From Clostridia bacterium (GTDB lineage: Bacteria > Bacillota > Clostridia > Oscillospirales > Acutalibacteraceae): a stretch of DNA of 64,000 nt. Made by a program: the position numbers and the translations under genes. The DNA lies in assembly GCA_017559305.1 (NCBI GenBank), contig JAFYSP010000003.1:62001-126000 (forward strand). The letters run 5' to 3'. Of the stretch, positions 34,289 to 43,387 are shown piece by piece. How positions within the stretch are numbered: position 1 is the stretch's first letter; every line of letters begins with the position of its first letter. Below the pieces are notes generated by a model. The model made no database searches and had not been told where the DNA came from. It worked only from the letters and a program-made list of their open reading frames with translations.

Positions 34289-35419
34289 ATGAAGTGTATT
34301 ATAATAGGAATTTTGGTTGCGGCAATTTTTTGTACTGCCATTGTTCCAACAGTTTTTGCAGCATCGCAAAATGTAACAAGACCAACCGTTAAAATCCTTT
34401 CAATAGGACATAGTTATGCCTGGAATTCCGTAGAATATCTTCGTAATATTGCCGAGAGTCAGGGCGTTGACCTTGTTGTAGGTGTTGTCTATCGCGGAAA
34501 TTGCTCATTGGAAATTCATCTTAGCAATTTCGAAGGCAACAAGACCTATGGAGATCAAAGCGGCAACCCCGGATTTTATCTCAAATACGATTCAAAAAAT
34601 CCCACAGGCACCCAATTTGAAAATGCTTATAGTATAGCCAAAGCGGTAAAGGATGAAAAATGGGACTACATAATGTTTCAGGAATGCCTTAACTATTCGG
34701 GATATTTCGATGTCATAAACAAGTCTCTTCCAAAGCTTAAAGAGGGCGTTTCTAAACTTGCCACTAATAAAAACGTAAAATATATGTGGCACGATATTTG
34801 GGCACTCGAAAAAACAGAGTATATGCCTACCGAAAAGGTTGAACTTAAAAACTATAATTTCGACCAGGCAACAATGTATAACGCAATAAAAGATGCAACA
34901 AAAAAGGTTATGGAAAGTGATGTCGGACTTTCGGGTGTAGTACCCACAGGCGAGGCATTTGCCCTTGCCCGAAAGAGTGGAAAATATGACCCCACGGTTT
35001 CCGGTGGCATATCACTTAATGCGGACGAAATAAGCCATGCAAACGTTTTTGGAAAATACCTTGCAGGTCTTGTTTGGTATATGTCATTTACAGGTTGCGC
35101 CATAGATAAAGATACACTTTTTTATCCTCAAGATATTTCAAAAGAACAAGCATATGAACTTGTCGATTTCGCAACCGAGGCAGTAGAAGGCACAGGCAAA
35201 ACTCTTGGTAGTGTAAATGATGTTTTTTTCGATAATAATGAAGGCGGAGATTCAAATAACACATCTTCACAGCCCGTTTATTATAATCCGGACAATGTCG
35301 ATACAAATGAACCCGCAAAATTCAATCCCTTGTATCTTATCCCCGTAGGAGCCGCAGTAGTAATATCAGGCGGCGCAGTGGCACTTGCTATTAATAAAAA
35401 GAAAAAGAATAGCAAATAG
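34289..35419 (+). CDS. Surface-anchored DUF4886/SGNH-hydrolase-like protein
   Basis: The 376-residue protein has a signal peptide (about 1-25, cleaved after VFAAS), an SGNH-like fold starting ILSIGHSYAWNS, and later DEISHANVFGKYL, which resembles the block carrying the Asp/His pair. A Ser/Asn-rich linker follows, then a C-terminal membrane helix (about 345-368) and a Lys-rich tail, so the domain should face outward at the membrane. Family members are thought to be esterases acting on polysaccharide substituents, but activity is unproven. It has its own promoter and terminator. Confidence 0.72.
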   Translation: MKCIIIGILVAAIFCTAIVPTVFAASQNVTRPTVKILSIGHSYAWNSVEYLRNIAESQGVDLVVGVVYRGNCSLEIHLSNFEGNKTYGDQSGNPGFYLKYDSKNPTGTQFENAYSIAKAVKDEKWDYIMFQECLNYSGYFDVINKSLPKLKEGVSKLATNKNVKYMWHDIWALEKTEYMPTEKVELKNYNFDQATMYNAIKDATKKVMESDVGLSGVVPTGEAFALARKSGKYDPTVSGGISLNADEISHANVFGKYLAGLVWYMSFTGCAIDKDTLFYPQDISKEQAYELVDFATEAVEGTGKTLGSVNDVFFDNNEGGDSNNTSSQPVYYNPDNVDTNEPAKFNPLYLIPVGAAVVISGGAVALAINKKKKNSK

Positions 35420-35435
35420 TAAAATGTATAATAAC

Positions 35436-35467
35436 AAAAAAGCACCGCATCTGCGGTGCTTTTTTTA
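35436..35467. terminator. Bidirectional terminator, SGNH gene and tmcAL
   Basis: AAAAAGCACCGCA pairs with TGCGGTGCTTTTT around a TC loop, with T7 on the plus side and A6 on the other. Confidence 0.9.
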
Positions 35468-36628
35468 TACTTTAATTATCATACTTGTCATTTCAGTTCC
35501 GCAGATTCCTGGCTTATTATAGGATAATACGTATAAATCGGTTGCCTTGCATTCGGCTTGGAAACTTTTGCTGTCTTTTAGCGCCGTTGCTCTAAAAACT
35601 ATCGGAACGTTCGACTTTCCTGCAATACCTTTGAGCAATTCTTCTCCCTTGCCGTTAAATCCCAGAACCCTTATATATTCAGGCTTTTCAGCATCATCTG
35701 TCAAACCGAAATAATATGATAAAATTGCACGCTTTATTCTTGCAAGAGTAAATCTCTTGGTTTTGGTAAGTTCGAGCAGTTGGTCAAGATTTGATGCCTT
35801 TCTCGCAGCATTGTATAACCTGAATTCAAGCCCGTCGCTGACACCGGGTATTTTTGTGATTTCGGCAGCGGATGCCGTGCGGATTTTTGACAGTATCGCA
35901 TTTTGAATGTTATCAATATTTGATATCTTGCCCTTGTTCCAACAATCCTTTAATATAAAAGCAGAATGCTTCGGAAGGTACTTTTCGACTTCATTCCAAT
36001 TTTCGTTTTTGATAAGTTCTCTGATGTATGAAGCCGAGGCAAACCCATCAACACCGCTTGATGCGTCATGTTCTACACCTTTTCTTTTAATGCAGATAGG
36101 CTCTATGTCGGCATTTTGGGATTTTATAGCAGAAATATATTCAATTCCTAAAATATCATTCGGATTTTGAAGCTCGGGGCAATTGCCGAAAAGTTGGTTA
36201 TACGCCTCACTTCTCGAAGCAGAATAAGAAAGACCGAGTTTAAGCCCTTTTTTTATAAGTTCATCAAGTTCACTTGATTTGAGGTTGTCAGCGATTGCTT
36301 CGAGTTTTTTTGCATATCCGCACTCACTGCCGAAAACAAGCGCATCGCAACCGAGTTCGTTTGCAATGAATACACCTGCATTTGCAAACTTTTCGGCATA
36401 AGCCATCGAAAACAGTGAAGGGATTTCAACAACGAGGTCTGCGCCACCCATAAGCGCCATTTTGGCTCGGCTGAATTTATCGCATATTGCAGTCTCTCCC
36501 CTTTGAACGAGATTACCGCTCATAATAGCGACTACTTTTTCAAAACCAAGTTCACGAGCGGCAGCAATTTGATAGGCGTGACCGTTGTGAAAAGGGTTAT
36601 ATTCGCAAATAATTGCACAAGTTTTCAT
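35465..36628 (-). CDS. tmcAL: tRNA(Met) cytidine acetate ligase
   Basis: The 387-residue nucleotidyltransferase-fold protein starts CAIICEYNPFHNGH, the HxGH-type ATP site, and contains SGNLVQRGE and GADLVVEIP, as in YlbM/TmcAL of B. subtilis. TmcAL uses acetate and ATP to form N4-acetylcytidine at the wobble base of elongator tRNA(Met). The start at 36628 follows GGAGGTG. It is divergent from the acetate kinase gene, which may be coincidental. Confidence 0.88.
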   Translation of the reverse strand: MKTCAIICEYNPFHNGHAYQIAAARELGFEKVVAIMSGNLVQRGETAICDKFSRAKMALMGGADLVVEIPSLFSMAYAEKFANAGVFIANELGCDALVFGSECGYAKKLEAIADNLKSSELDELIKKGLKLGLSYSASRSEAYNQLFGNCPELQNPNDILGIEYISAIKSQNADIEPICIKRKGVEHDASSGVDGFASASYIRELIKNENWNEVEKYLPKHSAFILKDCWNKGKISNIDNIQNAILSKIRTASAAEITKIPGVSDGLEFRLYNAARKASNLDQLLELTKTKRFTLARIKRAILSYYFGLTDDAEKPEYIRVLGFNGKGEELLKGIAGKSNVPIVFRATALKDSKSFQAECKATDLYVLSYNKPGICGTEMTSMIIKV

Positions 36629-36647
36629 TTTACACCTCCAAAATCCC

Positions 36648-36676
36648 TTGAAAATATTTTTATACTGTTGTATTAT
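36648..36676 (+). promoter_or_regulatory. Promoter of ackA-galK
   Basis: TTGAAA (36648-36653) and TATTAT (36671-36676) are 17 bases apart, about 66 bases before the ackA start. Confidence 0.65.
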
Positions 36677-36742
36677 ATTATAGTTAATATATCATTATTT
36701 TTTGTGCTAGTCAATAAAAGCATAAGAAGGGAAGTAAATAAT

Positions 36743-37936
36743 ATGAAAATTTTCGTTGTAAACGCAGGCAGTTCTTCTATGAAATATCAACTTATTGATA
36801 TGGAAACAGAAGGCGTGCTCGCAAAGGGCCTTTGTGAAAGAATCGGTGTTACCGGTTGTATCACTCACAAAGCGGCAGACGGCAGAGTATATTCCGCCGA
36901 TACCGCAATGCCCACACATGCAGAGGCATTCGAAGCAGTAGTTTACGCTATGACCCAAAGCGATGCAAAGGTTATAGATTCTCTTGATGAGATTACCGCA
37001 ATCGGCCACCGTATAGTTCAGGGCGGCGATACATATTCAGAGTCTGTAAAGATTGATGAAGACGTTATGAAAGTGGTTGATGAACTTTCTGAACTTGCTC
37101 CTCTTCATAACCCTGCAAACCTCTTGGGTATCAAAGCATGTTATAAACTTTTCGGTGATAAGACTCCTCAGGTTGCAGTATTTGATACTTCTTTCCATCA
37201 GACAATGGAAGCAACACAGTATGTATATCCTATTCCTTACGAGTATTATGATAAGTATAAAATCCGCAGATACGGAGCTCACGGAACTTCTCACAGATAC
37301 GTATGTGATGAACTCTTTAATATTACAGGTATGAAGAAAGAGGGTTCCAAGGTAATTACTTGCCACCTCGGTAACGGTTGCTCAATCACCGCTATTAAGG
37401 ACGGTAAATGCTTCGATACTTCTATGGGCTTTACTCCACTTGACGGATTTATGATGGGAACTCGTTCAGGAGCAATGGACCCTTCTGTTCTTACCTATAT
37501 TGCTAATAAAGACGGACTTTCTGCCGACGATATTTCTAATATCCTCAATAAAAAGTCAGGTGTACTCGGCGTTTCTGGCGTTTCTAATGATAACCGTGAC
37601 GTTGCAGCGGCAGCCGAAGCAGGTAATGAAAGAGCAAAACTCGCAACCGATATGCAGCGTTATCAGATTATCAAGTTTATCGGCTCATATATTGCAGCCC
37701 TCGGCGGAATTGACGCTATTGTATTCACAGGCGGTATCGGTGAAAACGATAAAGATCTCCGTGCAGCAGTTATGGAAAATCTTAAGTTCCTCGGTATCGA
37801 GTGTGATGCTGAAAACAATGCAAAACGCGGCGAAAATATCCGCGTATCAACTGCTGATTCCAAAGTCGGCGTATATGTAATCCCCACCAATGAAGAACTC
37901 GTTATTGCTCGTGATACATTGTCACTCATAAAATAA
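36743..37936 (+). CDS. ackA: Acetate kinase
   Basis: The 397-residue protein begins KIFVVNAGSSSMKYQLID and has FDTSFHQTM, CHLGNGCSI, GTRSGAMDPS and VFTGGIGEND, the acetate kinase signatures. It makes ATP and acetate from acetyl phosphate. The start at 36743 follows AAGAAGGGAAG; a frame open further upstream crosses the promoter. No phosphotransacetylase gene is adjacent; instead a galactokinase-like gene follows 17 bases later. Confidence 0.96.
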   Translation: MKIFVVNAGSSSMKYQLIDMETEGVLAKGLCERIGVTGCITHKAADGRVYSADTAMPTHAEAFEAVVYAMTQSDAKVIDSLDEITAIGHRIVQGGDTYSESVKIDEDVMKVVDELSELAPLHNPANLLGIKACYKLFGDKTPQVAVFDTSFHQTMEATQYVYPIPYEYYDKYKIRRYGAHGTSHRYVCDELFNITGMKKEGSKVITCHLGNGCSITAIKDGKCFDTSMGFTPLDGFMMGTRSGAMDPSVLTYIANKDGLSADDISNILNKKSGVLGVSGVSNDNRDVAAAAEAGNERAKLATDMQRYQIIKFIGSYIAALGGIDAIVFTGGIGENDKDLRAAVMENLKFLGIECDAENNAKRGENIRVSTADSKVGVYVIPTNEELVIARDTLSLIK

Positions 37937-37953
37937 TTTTGGAGCTGAAAATT

Positions 37954-39228
37954 GTGATTTCAACAAACTTAAAGCAGGATATCCTTTGCGGAAAATATGA
38001 TAAAGTATTTTCTTCTCTTTATCCCGATCTTGAAAAAGCAAAGCAAAGATATATTGATGCTGTAACCGAATTTGAAAATATTTACGGTGAGAACAGGGAA
38101 GTCAGATTGTTTTCTGCACCGGGAAGAACCGAAATCGGCGGAAACCATACCGACCATCAGCACGGCTGTGTTATTGCAGGTGCTGTAAATCTTGACGTTA
38201 TTGCCGTTGTATCCGAAAACGGAACAAATAATATTTGCATCAAATCAAAAGGATATGATGAAGACGTTATCTCTCTTGATGACCTTGAGGTAAACCAAAA
38301 GGAATACGGTAAAGCGTCAGCCCTCATTCGAGGCACGGTTGCATCCTTCGTTAAAAAAGGTTGTGAGGTTAAAGGATTTGATGCCTATACTACGTCAGAC
38401 GTCTTAAAAGGATCGGGTATGTCGTCTTCCGCAGCATTCGAAGTTCTTGTAGGAACTATCGTTAATGCAATGTATTTCGGAGGCAAAGAATCTGCCGTTT
38501 CAATTGCTAAAATGGCACAGTACGCTGAAAACGTTTATTTCGGCAAACCTTGCGGACTTATGGACCAGACCGCAAGTTCGGTAGGCGGATTTATTGCAAT
38601 TGATTTTAACGATCCTTCGGTACCCGTTGTTGAAAAGATTGACTTTGATCTTAAAGAAAATGGATATTGTCTTTGCATTGTTGACGTCGGCGGCGACCAC
38701 GCTGATCTTACAGACGATTATGCAGATATTACGGTGGAAATGAAAAACGTAGCACGAGTATTCGGTAAAGAATTCTTAAGAGACGTATCAATCCCTGAAT
38801 TCTATAAAAATATTGCAAAAGCCCGTGAAGCAGCAGGGGACAGAGGAGTACTCCGTGCGATGCATTTCTTTGCAGATAACGAAAGAGTAGGCCTTGAAAA
38901 GAAGGCACTTCTCAATAAGGATACAAATACTTTCCTTAAATATGTAAATGAATCGGGAAATTCTTCCGACTCTTTGTTGCAGAATTTGTACTCATCAAAG
39001 GCTCCTAAAAATCAACCTATTTCATTGGCACTTGCCATTGCAAAATCCATTCTTAAAGATGATGGCGCTTGCCGTGTTCACGGCGGCGGATTCGCAGGAA
39101 CCATACAGGCATTCGTGCCTTTGAGTTTGGCAGATGAATTCGGAACTGAAATGTCAAAAGTCTTCGGACAAAACTCTTGTCACTTCCTTTCAATCCGTTC
39201 TGCAGGTGGTATAGAAGTACTTGCATAA
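37954..39228 (+). CDS. Galactokinase-family GHMP kinase
   Basis: The 424-residue GHMP kinase has motif 1 GRTEIGGNHTDHQHG, motif 2 KGSGMSSSAAFEV, the catalytic Asp in GLMDQTAS and motif 3 CRVHGGGFAGT. Classical galactokinases read GRxNLIGEHTDY in motif 1; here the sugar-contacting Glu is Asn and neighbouring residues differ, as in a Clostridial subgroup I recall seeing annotated as galactokinase. Galactose remains the best guess, and it would use galactose released by the GH36 enzymes. The start is read as GTG at 37954, 9 bases after GGAG. It is co-transcribed with ackA. Confidence 0.78.
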   Translation: MISTNLKQDILCGKYDKVFSSLYPDLEKAKQRYIDAVTEFENIYGENREVRLFSAPGRTEIGGNHTDHQHGCVIAGAVNLDVIAVVSENGTNNICIKSKGYDEDVISLDDLEVNQKEYGKASALIRGTVASFVKKGCEVKGFDAYTTSDVLKGSGMSSSAAFEVLVGTIVNAMYFGGKESAVSIAKMAQYAENVYFGKPCGLMDQTASSVGGFIAIDFNDPSVPVVEKIDFDLKENGYCLCIVDVGGDHADLTDDYADITVEMKNVARVFGKEFLRDVSIPEFYKNIAKAREAAGDRGVLRAMHFFADNERVGLEKKALLNKDTNTFLKYVNESGNSSDSLLQNLYSSKAPKNQPISLALAIAKSILKDDGACRVHGGGFAGTIQAFVPLSLADEFGTEMSKVFGQNSCHFLSIRSAGGIEVLA

Positions 39229-39249
39229 CCTAAAAAAATAATATTTTTT

Positions 39250-39283
39250 ACTCAATCATATATTATATATGGTTGAGTTTTTT
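39250..39283 (+). terminator. Terminator of ackA-galK
   Basis: ACTCAATCATATA pairs with TATATGGTTGAGT and is followed by TTTTTTG. Confidence 0.83.
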
Positions 39284-39549
39284 GTTTTTAAAAGGTAAAA
39301 AAATGAATAATTTATGCTTGAAATACCCACAATATCTATTAAAAAGCGCAAAAAAGCCCATAGACAGCCTAAAAACTACTCATTTTTGGTCAAAATGTGA
39401 ATAAAATTCACAAAACATTATTCAGATGCACAACTTTTGTTCTGAAATATAGCCCTAAAAAGCCGAAAATCGACCCTTTATCAAGTGTCATTTTTTCGCA
39501 CAAAAGCGAATTTTTGTGCAAAGTGCATAAAAACGAAAAGATTAAAAAG
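39284..39549. other. AT-rich intergenic region upstream of the 3D-domain gene
   Basis: No gene is visible. The only structure seen is a hairpin GCACAAAA/TTTTGTGC near 39499-39524, just upstream of the promoter; it may be an operator-like or regulatory element. The 64-residue frame across it has no ribosome site. Confidence 0.4.
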
Positions 39550-39578
39550 TTGACTTTTTCTAAAAAATTGGATATAAT
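39550..39578 (+). promoter_or_regulatory. Promoter of the 3D-domain wall protein gene
   Basis: TTGACT (39550-39555) and TATAAT (39573-39578) are 17 bases apart. The leader is about 55 bases and the start follows AAGGAGAG. Confidence 0.78.
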
Positions 39579-39639
39579 TGCCAAGTCCTGAAAGATTACA
39601 AAAATGTAATAACTTATTGAAATCAAATAAGGAGAGTTT

Positions 39640-40686
39640 ATGATTAACTTTAATAAATCAATTAATGCGTTTAAGGCGATTGTCAGCAATAAGATAACTC
39701 ACGTTTCATTACTTTTGGTATTAACTACAGTTTTGTCTGTTGTAATGTTTACATCACTTAAAACGGTAAAGATTTATGACGGTGATTCAGTGATGACTGT
39801 CAAGACATCTTCAAGTGATGTTGACACAATTCTTTCAAACGCAAATATTTCTCTCGGCGATTATGACGAGGCAGAATATGATAAGGACGGAAATCTCGTA
39901 ATTTCGAGAAATTTCCCTGTCAACGTTGTAGTCGGAGAGCAAGAGGAAACAATTTATATTTCCGGCGGCACAGTCGGTGAGTTGCTTGAGGATAAAGGTA
40001 TTGACGTTGGTGAATATGATACAATCAACTATTCACTTGACCACAAACTTTCTTCAGGTATGACAATTGAGTTTACCGAAGTTGAGTATGTATATACCAA
40101 AAAAACCGAAGCAATACCCTTTGATACAAAGATTGTTTATTCAAAGGATATGAAAAAAGGCACGACAAAGGTCGTTGGCGGAACAAAGGGCGAAAAGCAG
40201 ATAACCTATTTACAAAAGGTTGTAAACGGTGAGGTTGTCGAGCAAAAGGTTGTAAAGGAAAGCGTTACAAAAGCTCCTGTGCAAAAGACAACCTATATCG
40301 GTACCAAAGCCGCTAACAGCAACTGGGTATCATTGCTCAATCCTGAAAAGGAAATTGAACTTGATTCAAACGGCAGACCTACAAAGTACAAAAAACTTAT
40401 AACCGGTATAGCATCGGCTTACAGCCCCAACGATGGCAGAGCATCTGCTACGGGTGTCGTATTAAAGGCAGGATATATTGCCGTAAATCCCAATATGATT
40501 CCTTACGGCTCAAAACTTTATATCAAAACTGCAAACGGTTCCATTATTTATGGGTATGCAATTGCTGCAGATACAGGCGGTTTTGTTCATATGTATCCTG
40601 ATAGAGTTGTTGACCTTTTCTTTGAATCTGAAGCAGAGGCAGAGAAGTTCGGCCTTAGAAACGTAGAAATATTTATACTTGAATAA
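39640..40686 (+). CDS. G5 and 3D domain cell-wall protein, YabE-like
   Basis: The 348-residue protein has an N-terminal membrane segment (about 22-44), two DUF348-type repeats (about 48-155), a G5-type segment (about 155-215) and a C-terminal 3D domain (about 253-348) with ITGIASAYSP, GYIAVNPNMIPYGSKLYI, AADTGG and DRVVDLFF, including the three Asp residues that name the domain. This layout is that of YabE/resuscitation-factor-like proteins thought to cut peptidoglycan as lytic transglycosylases. It acts outside the membrane. It is monocistronic. Confidence 0.87.
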   Translation: MINFNKSINAFKAIVSNKITHVSLLLVLTTVLSVVMFTSLKTVKIYDGDSVMTVKTSSSDVDTILSNANISLGDYDEAEYDKDGNLVISRNFPVNVVVGEQEETIYISGGTVGELLEDKGIDVGEYDTINYSLDHKLSSGMTIEFTEVEYVYTKKTEAIPFDTKIVYSKDMKKGTTKVVGGTKGEKQITYLQKVVNGEVVEQKVVKESVTKAPVQKTTYIGTKAANSNWVSLLNPEKEIELDSNGRPTKYKKLITGIASAYSPNDGRASATGVVLKAGYIAVNPNMIPYGSKLYIKTANGSIIYGYAIAADTGGFVHMYPDRVVDLFFESEAEAEKFGLRNVEIFILE

Positions 40687-40687
40687 T

Positions 40688-40719
40688 AAAAAAGCATCGC
40701 AACAGCGATGCTTTTTTTA
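40688..40719. terminator. Bidirectional terminator of the 3D-domain gene and rnpB
   Basis: AAAAAGCATCGC pairs with GCGATGCTTTTT around AACA, with T7 on the plus side and A6 on the other, so both converging transcripts can end here. Confidence 0.9.
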
Positions 40720-40720
40720 T

Positions 40721-41048
40721 TTGACCAGACCTGTAAGCCGAGTTCTGTCGTGAACGACTATCTATCTAGTTCGCAGATTGCTCTGCAAATCAAGCCACAT
40801 TTCCCAACACGTCGGGCAAACGTATAGTTGGACTTAGTGTTGCTTCGGATAGGGTTTACATGACTGCATAGTCTCCTATCAGCCGGTGAGCTCTTACCTC
40901 GCCTTTCCACCCTTACCATATAAATGGCGGTATATCTCTGTTGCACTTTCCCTAAGGTCACCCTCGGCGGCCGTTAGCCGTTATCCTGCCCTGTGAAGCT
41001 CGGACTTTCCTCAGACTCAATTGAGCCCGCAGCCGTTCAGTCTGCTCG
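40721..41048 (-). ncRNA. rnpB: RNase P RNA, bacterial type A
   Basis: Read on the minus strand the region shows the conserved RNase P parts in order: GAGGAAAGTCCGAGC (CR-I), GGATAACGGCTAACGG, AGGGAAAGTGCAACAGAGA (CR-II/III), GGTAAGGGTGGAAAGGCGAG, GGTAAGAGCTCACCGG and the 3' ACAGAACTCGGCTTACAGG (CR-V) pairing back to the start. It is the catalytic subunit for 5' maturation of tRNAs. The 5' end is placed about 7 bases after the -10 box and the 3' end just before the terminator; both are accurate to within a few bases. Confidence 0.96.
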
Positions 41049-41054
41049 GCTTGT

Positions 41055-41083
41055 ATTATAGCATATCTTTTTGCAATTTGCAA
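41055..41083 (-). promoter_or_regulatory. Promoter of rnpB
   Basis: On the minus strand TTGCAA (41083-41078) and TATAAT (41060-41055) are 17 bases apart. Confidence 0.85.
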
Positions 41084-41091
41084 ATATCAAT

Positions 41092-41120
41092 TTGACATAA
41101 TATATTTAAGATGTTAAAAT
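41092..41120 (+). promoter_or_regulatory. Promoter of uvrC
   Basis: TTGACA (41092-41097) and TAAAAT (41115-41120) are 17 bases apart. Its -35 box is only 8 bases from the -35 box of the divergent rnpB promoter. Confidence 0.78.
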
Positions 41121-41146
41121 TTATTTTGAAAAGAGGTGAGATATTT

Positions 41147-42988
41147 ATGACCGAAATTAGTCACGAACAAATTCTTCGTAAAAAAGCGATGACTTTGCCC
41201 TTGAAACCCGGTGTTTATATAATGAAAGATAAATCGGGTAATATTATATATATAGGTAAAGCAAAGGCTCTTCGCAACAGAGTGAGTCAGTATTTCGGAA
41301 GCCATAGGGCGCATGGTGAAAAGGTCATCAAGATGGTCTCACAGGTAAGAGATTTTGAGTATATAGTGTGCGACAGCGAGTATGAAGCGCTGATGCTTGA
41401 ATGTTCTCTTATAAAACAGCATATGCCCAAGTATAATATTTTGCTTAAAGATGATAAAGGCTACCATTATATAAAGATAACCAAGGGCGAGTGGCCGACA
41501 ATTTCTGCCGCTATGCAAAAGGAAGAGGACGGTAATGAGTATCTCGGTCCATACTATTCATCATATATTGTAAGGCAGACTGTTGAAAGTGCGAGAAAGG
41601 CGTTTATGCTTCCTTCCTGCACAAAGCAACTCGGAAATAAGAAACTCAATAAAAGACCCTGTCTTAATTATTATATAAAGAATTGTTCCGCACCTTGTTG
41701 CTCAATGATAAAGTATGCTGACTATATTGAAAGCGTAAATAACGCCTTGAAATTCATAAAAAGCGGTTCGGGCGCATCCTTGCAGGAGTTAAAGGAACAA
41801 ATGCAAGAGGCGTCGGACAATTTTGAATTTGAAAGAGCCGCAATTTTAAGGGATAGGATTTTTGCAATTCAAAAAATCACCCAAAAGCAAAAGGTCGTAT
41901 CTTCTACCTATAAAAACCAAGATATAATCGCAGCGGTAAACGATAAGGGCACAATTTGTTTCGAGGTGTTCTCTTTCAGAAATGGCGACCTCGTTGACAG
42001 AAGAGAATTTGTAGAGCCACTGATTGAAACCGCGGAGGAATCAAGAGCAGAGTTTATTCTGGCTTATTATAGCGACAGCGAGTATATCCCCAATCGCATA
42101 TTGGTTGATATAGAGTTGAGCGATAGAGAAACGCTTGAGCAAATACTTTCTGAAAAAGCAGGAAGAAAGGTTGCCATTTTGTTGCCTCAAAAGGGTGAGC
42201 AATTAAGATTAGTTGAAATGTGCCGCAATAATGCCGCCGAAAGATTGTCTCACGAACTTGGGTATAAAGGAAATAAAGTGACGGCATTGGAGGAACTCAA
42301 AGCACTTTTGTCCTTGCCGACAGTTCCGAATTATATCGAGGCGTACGACGTTTCGAATACCGCAGGTAGTGAAAACGTAGCGGGAATGGTCACTTTTATG
42401 AACGGCGTTCCTTATAAAGCAGGTTATAAAAAGTTCAAGATTAAATCATTTGTGGGTCAGGATGACGTAAGGTCGATGGCCGAAGTGCTTGACAGAAGAT
42501 TTTCCGAATACAAAAATTCTCAAGATGACTCTGTGGGATTTGGTAAATTACCCGACCTTATATTGCTCGACGGCGGAAAAGGACAACTCTCTGCCGTGCT
42601 TCCCGTTTTGCAGAAGTATGGACTTAATATACCGATTTTTGGTATGGTCAAGGATTCCAAACATAAAACGAGGGCGATAACTGCGGGTGGAGCAGATATA
42701 GAAATCAAAGCCAACCGAAAGGTTTATTCGCTTATTTTTGAAATTCAGGAAGAAGTTCACAGATTTTCCGTTTCTTTCCATCATAACAGGTCAAAGAAAA
42801 AATCTCTTAAATCAAGTTTGTTGGAAATTGAAGGCGTCGGCAAAGTAAAAGCAGATTTGCTTTTGAAATTCTTCGGCTCTGTAAAGGCAATTTCCAATGC
42901 AGAAATCGAGGAACTTTCAGCGGTCGGCGGAATTGACAAAAAAACCGCTTGCTCTATTTACAATTATTTTCATAAATCGGCTGAATAA
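41147..42988 (+). CDS. uvrC: Excinuclease ABC subunit C
   Basis: The 613-residue protein has the GIY-YIG nuclease domain (KPGVYIMKDKSGNIIYIGKA), the central UVR motif around NFEFERAAILRDRIFAI, the RNase H-like C-terminal nuclease with YDVSNTAG and LILLDGGKGQLS, and a helix-hairpin-helix end (LEIEGVGKVKADLLL). It makes both incisions in nucleotide excision repair. The start at 41147 follows AAGAGGTGAG. Confidence 0.96.
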   Translation: MTEISHEQILRKKAMTLPLKPGVYIMKDKSGNIIYIGKAKALRNRVSQYFGSHRAHGEKVIKMVSQVRDFEYIVCDSEYEALMLECSLIKQHMPKYNILLKDDKGYHYIKITKGEWPTISAAMQKEEDGNEYLGPYYSSYIVRQTVESARKAFMLPSCTKQLGNKKLNKRPCLNYYIKNCSAPCCSMIKYADYIESVNNALKFIKSGSGASLQELKEQMQEASDNFEFERAAILRDRIFAIQKITQKQKVVSSTYKNQDIIAAVNDKGTICFEVFSFRNGDLVDRREFVEPLIETAEESRAEFILAYYSDSEYIPNRILVDIELSDRETLEQILSEKAGRKVAILLPQKGEQLRLVEMCRNNAAERLSHELGYKGNKVTALEELKALLSLPTVPNYIEAYDVSNTAGSENVAGMVTFMNGVPYKAGYKKFKIKSFVGQDDVRSMAEVLDRRFSEYKNSQDDSVGFGKLPDLILLDGGKGQLSAVLPVLQKYGLNIPIFGMVKDSKHKTRAITAGGADIEIKANRKVYSLIFEIQEEVHRFSVSFHHNRSKKKSLKSSLLEIEGVGKVKADLLLKFFGSVKAISNAEIEELSAVGGIDKKTACSIYNYFHKSAE

Positions 42989-43028
42989 TAATCACTTTTA
43001 AGCAAAAAATATCTTCGGGGTGATTATT

Positions 43029-43229
43029 TTGAAAACCAACCTTTTAGTAAAAATTCTTATGGTCGGTCTTTGTGCATCTCTTCTTGCATTTTCTTTCGCA
43101 GGATGTTCAAAGGAAGATATGTCGTCAACCGGCAGTAAGGTATCCTCAATGGTCAGCGATGTAAAATCCGATGTAAATTCATTTGTTGGAAACGGTTCAA
43201 GCGATATGTCGTCAACAGTTTCTAAATAA
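43029..43229 (+). CDS. Small lipoprotein of unknown function
   Basis: The 66-residue product has a signal peptide ending in a lipobox, AFSFAGCSKE, so the mature part is about 40 residues attached to the membrane. The mature part is rich in Ser, Val and Asp and contains DMSSTGSK and DMSSTVSK at its two ends, with SSMVSDVKSDVNSFV between. The start is read as TTG at 43029 after GGGGTGA; a GTG at 43020 overlaps that site. It follows uvrC by 40 bases and has its own terminator, so it may be read with uvrC. I cannot assign a function. Confidence 0.68.
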   Translation: MKTNLLVKILMVGLCASLLAFSFAGCSKEDMSSTGSKVSSMVSDVKSDVNSFVGNGSSDMSSTVSK

Positions 43230-43240
43230 TGGAAGTAATA

Positions 43241-43266
43241 AAAAGGCCCGAAAGGGCTTTTTTATT
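43241..43266 (+). terminator. Terminator after the small lipoprotein gene
   Basis: AAAAGGCCC pairs with GGGCTTTTT around GAAA, followed by T-rich sequence. Confidence 0.88.
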
Positions 43267-43337
43267 TGTCAAAATGCATAAAAACCGTCCGTTTTTCTAC
43301 ATTAAAGTGTTGAATTATATAAAATTTCAAAAAAAGG

Positions 43338-43366
43338 TTGACAGTAGGGCAAAACTGTGCTATTCT
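43338..43366 (+). promoter_or_regulatory. Promoter of the lysine-riboswitch transport operon
   Basis: TTGACA (43338-43343) and TATTCT (43361-43366) are 17 bases apart, placing the start just before the riboswitch. Confidence 0.77.
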
Positions 43367-43387
43367 ACATAAAACAAAATATGGCTA

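Noticed and set aside
36503..36742. An 80-residue N-terminal extension of acetate kinase
   Set aside because: It crosses the start of the divergent tmcAL gene and the ackA promoter; the ribosome site and family length fit the start at 36743.
39397..39591. A 64-residue frame upstream of the 3D-domain gene
   Set aside because: It begins without a ribosome site and runs through the promoter boxes.
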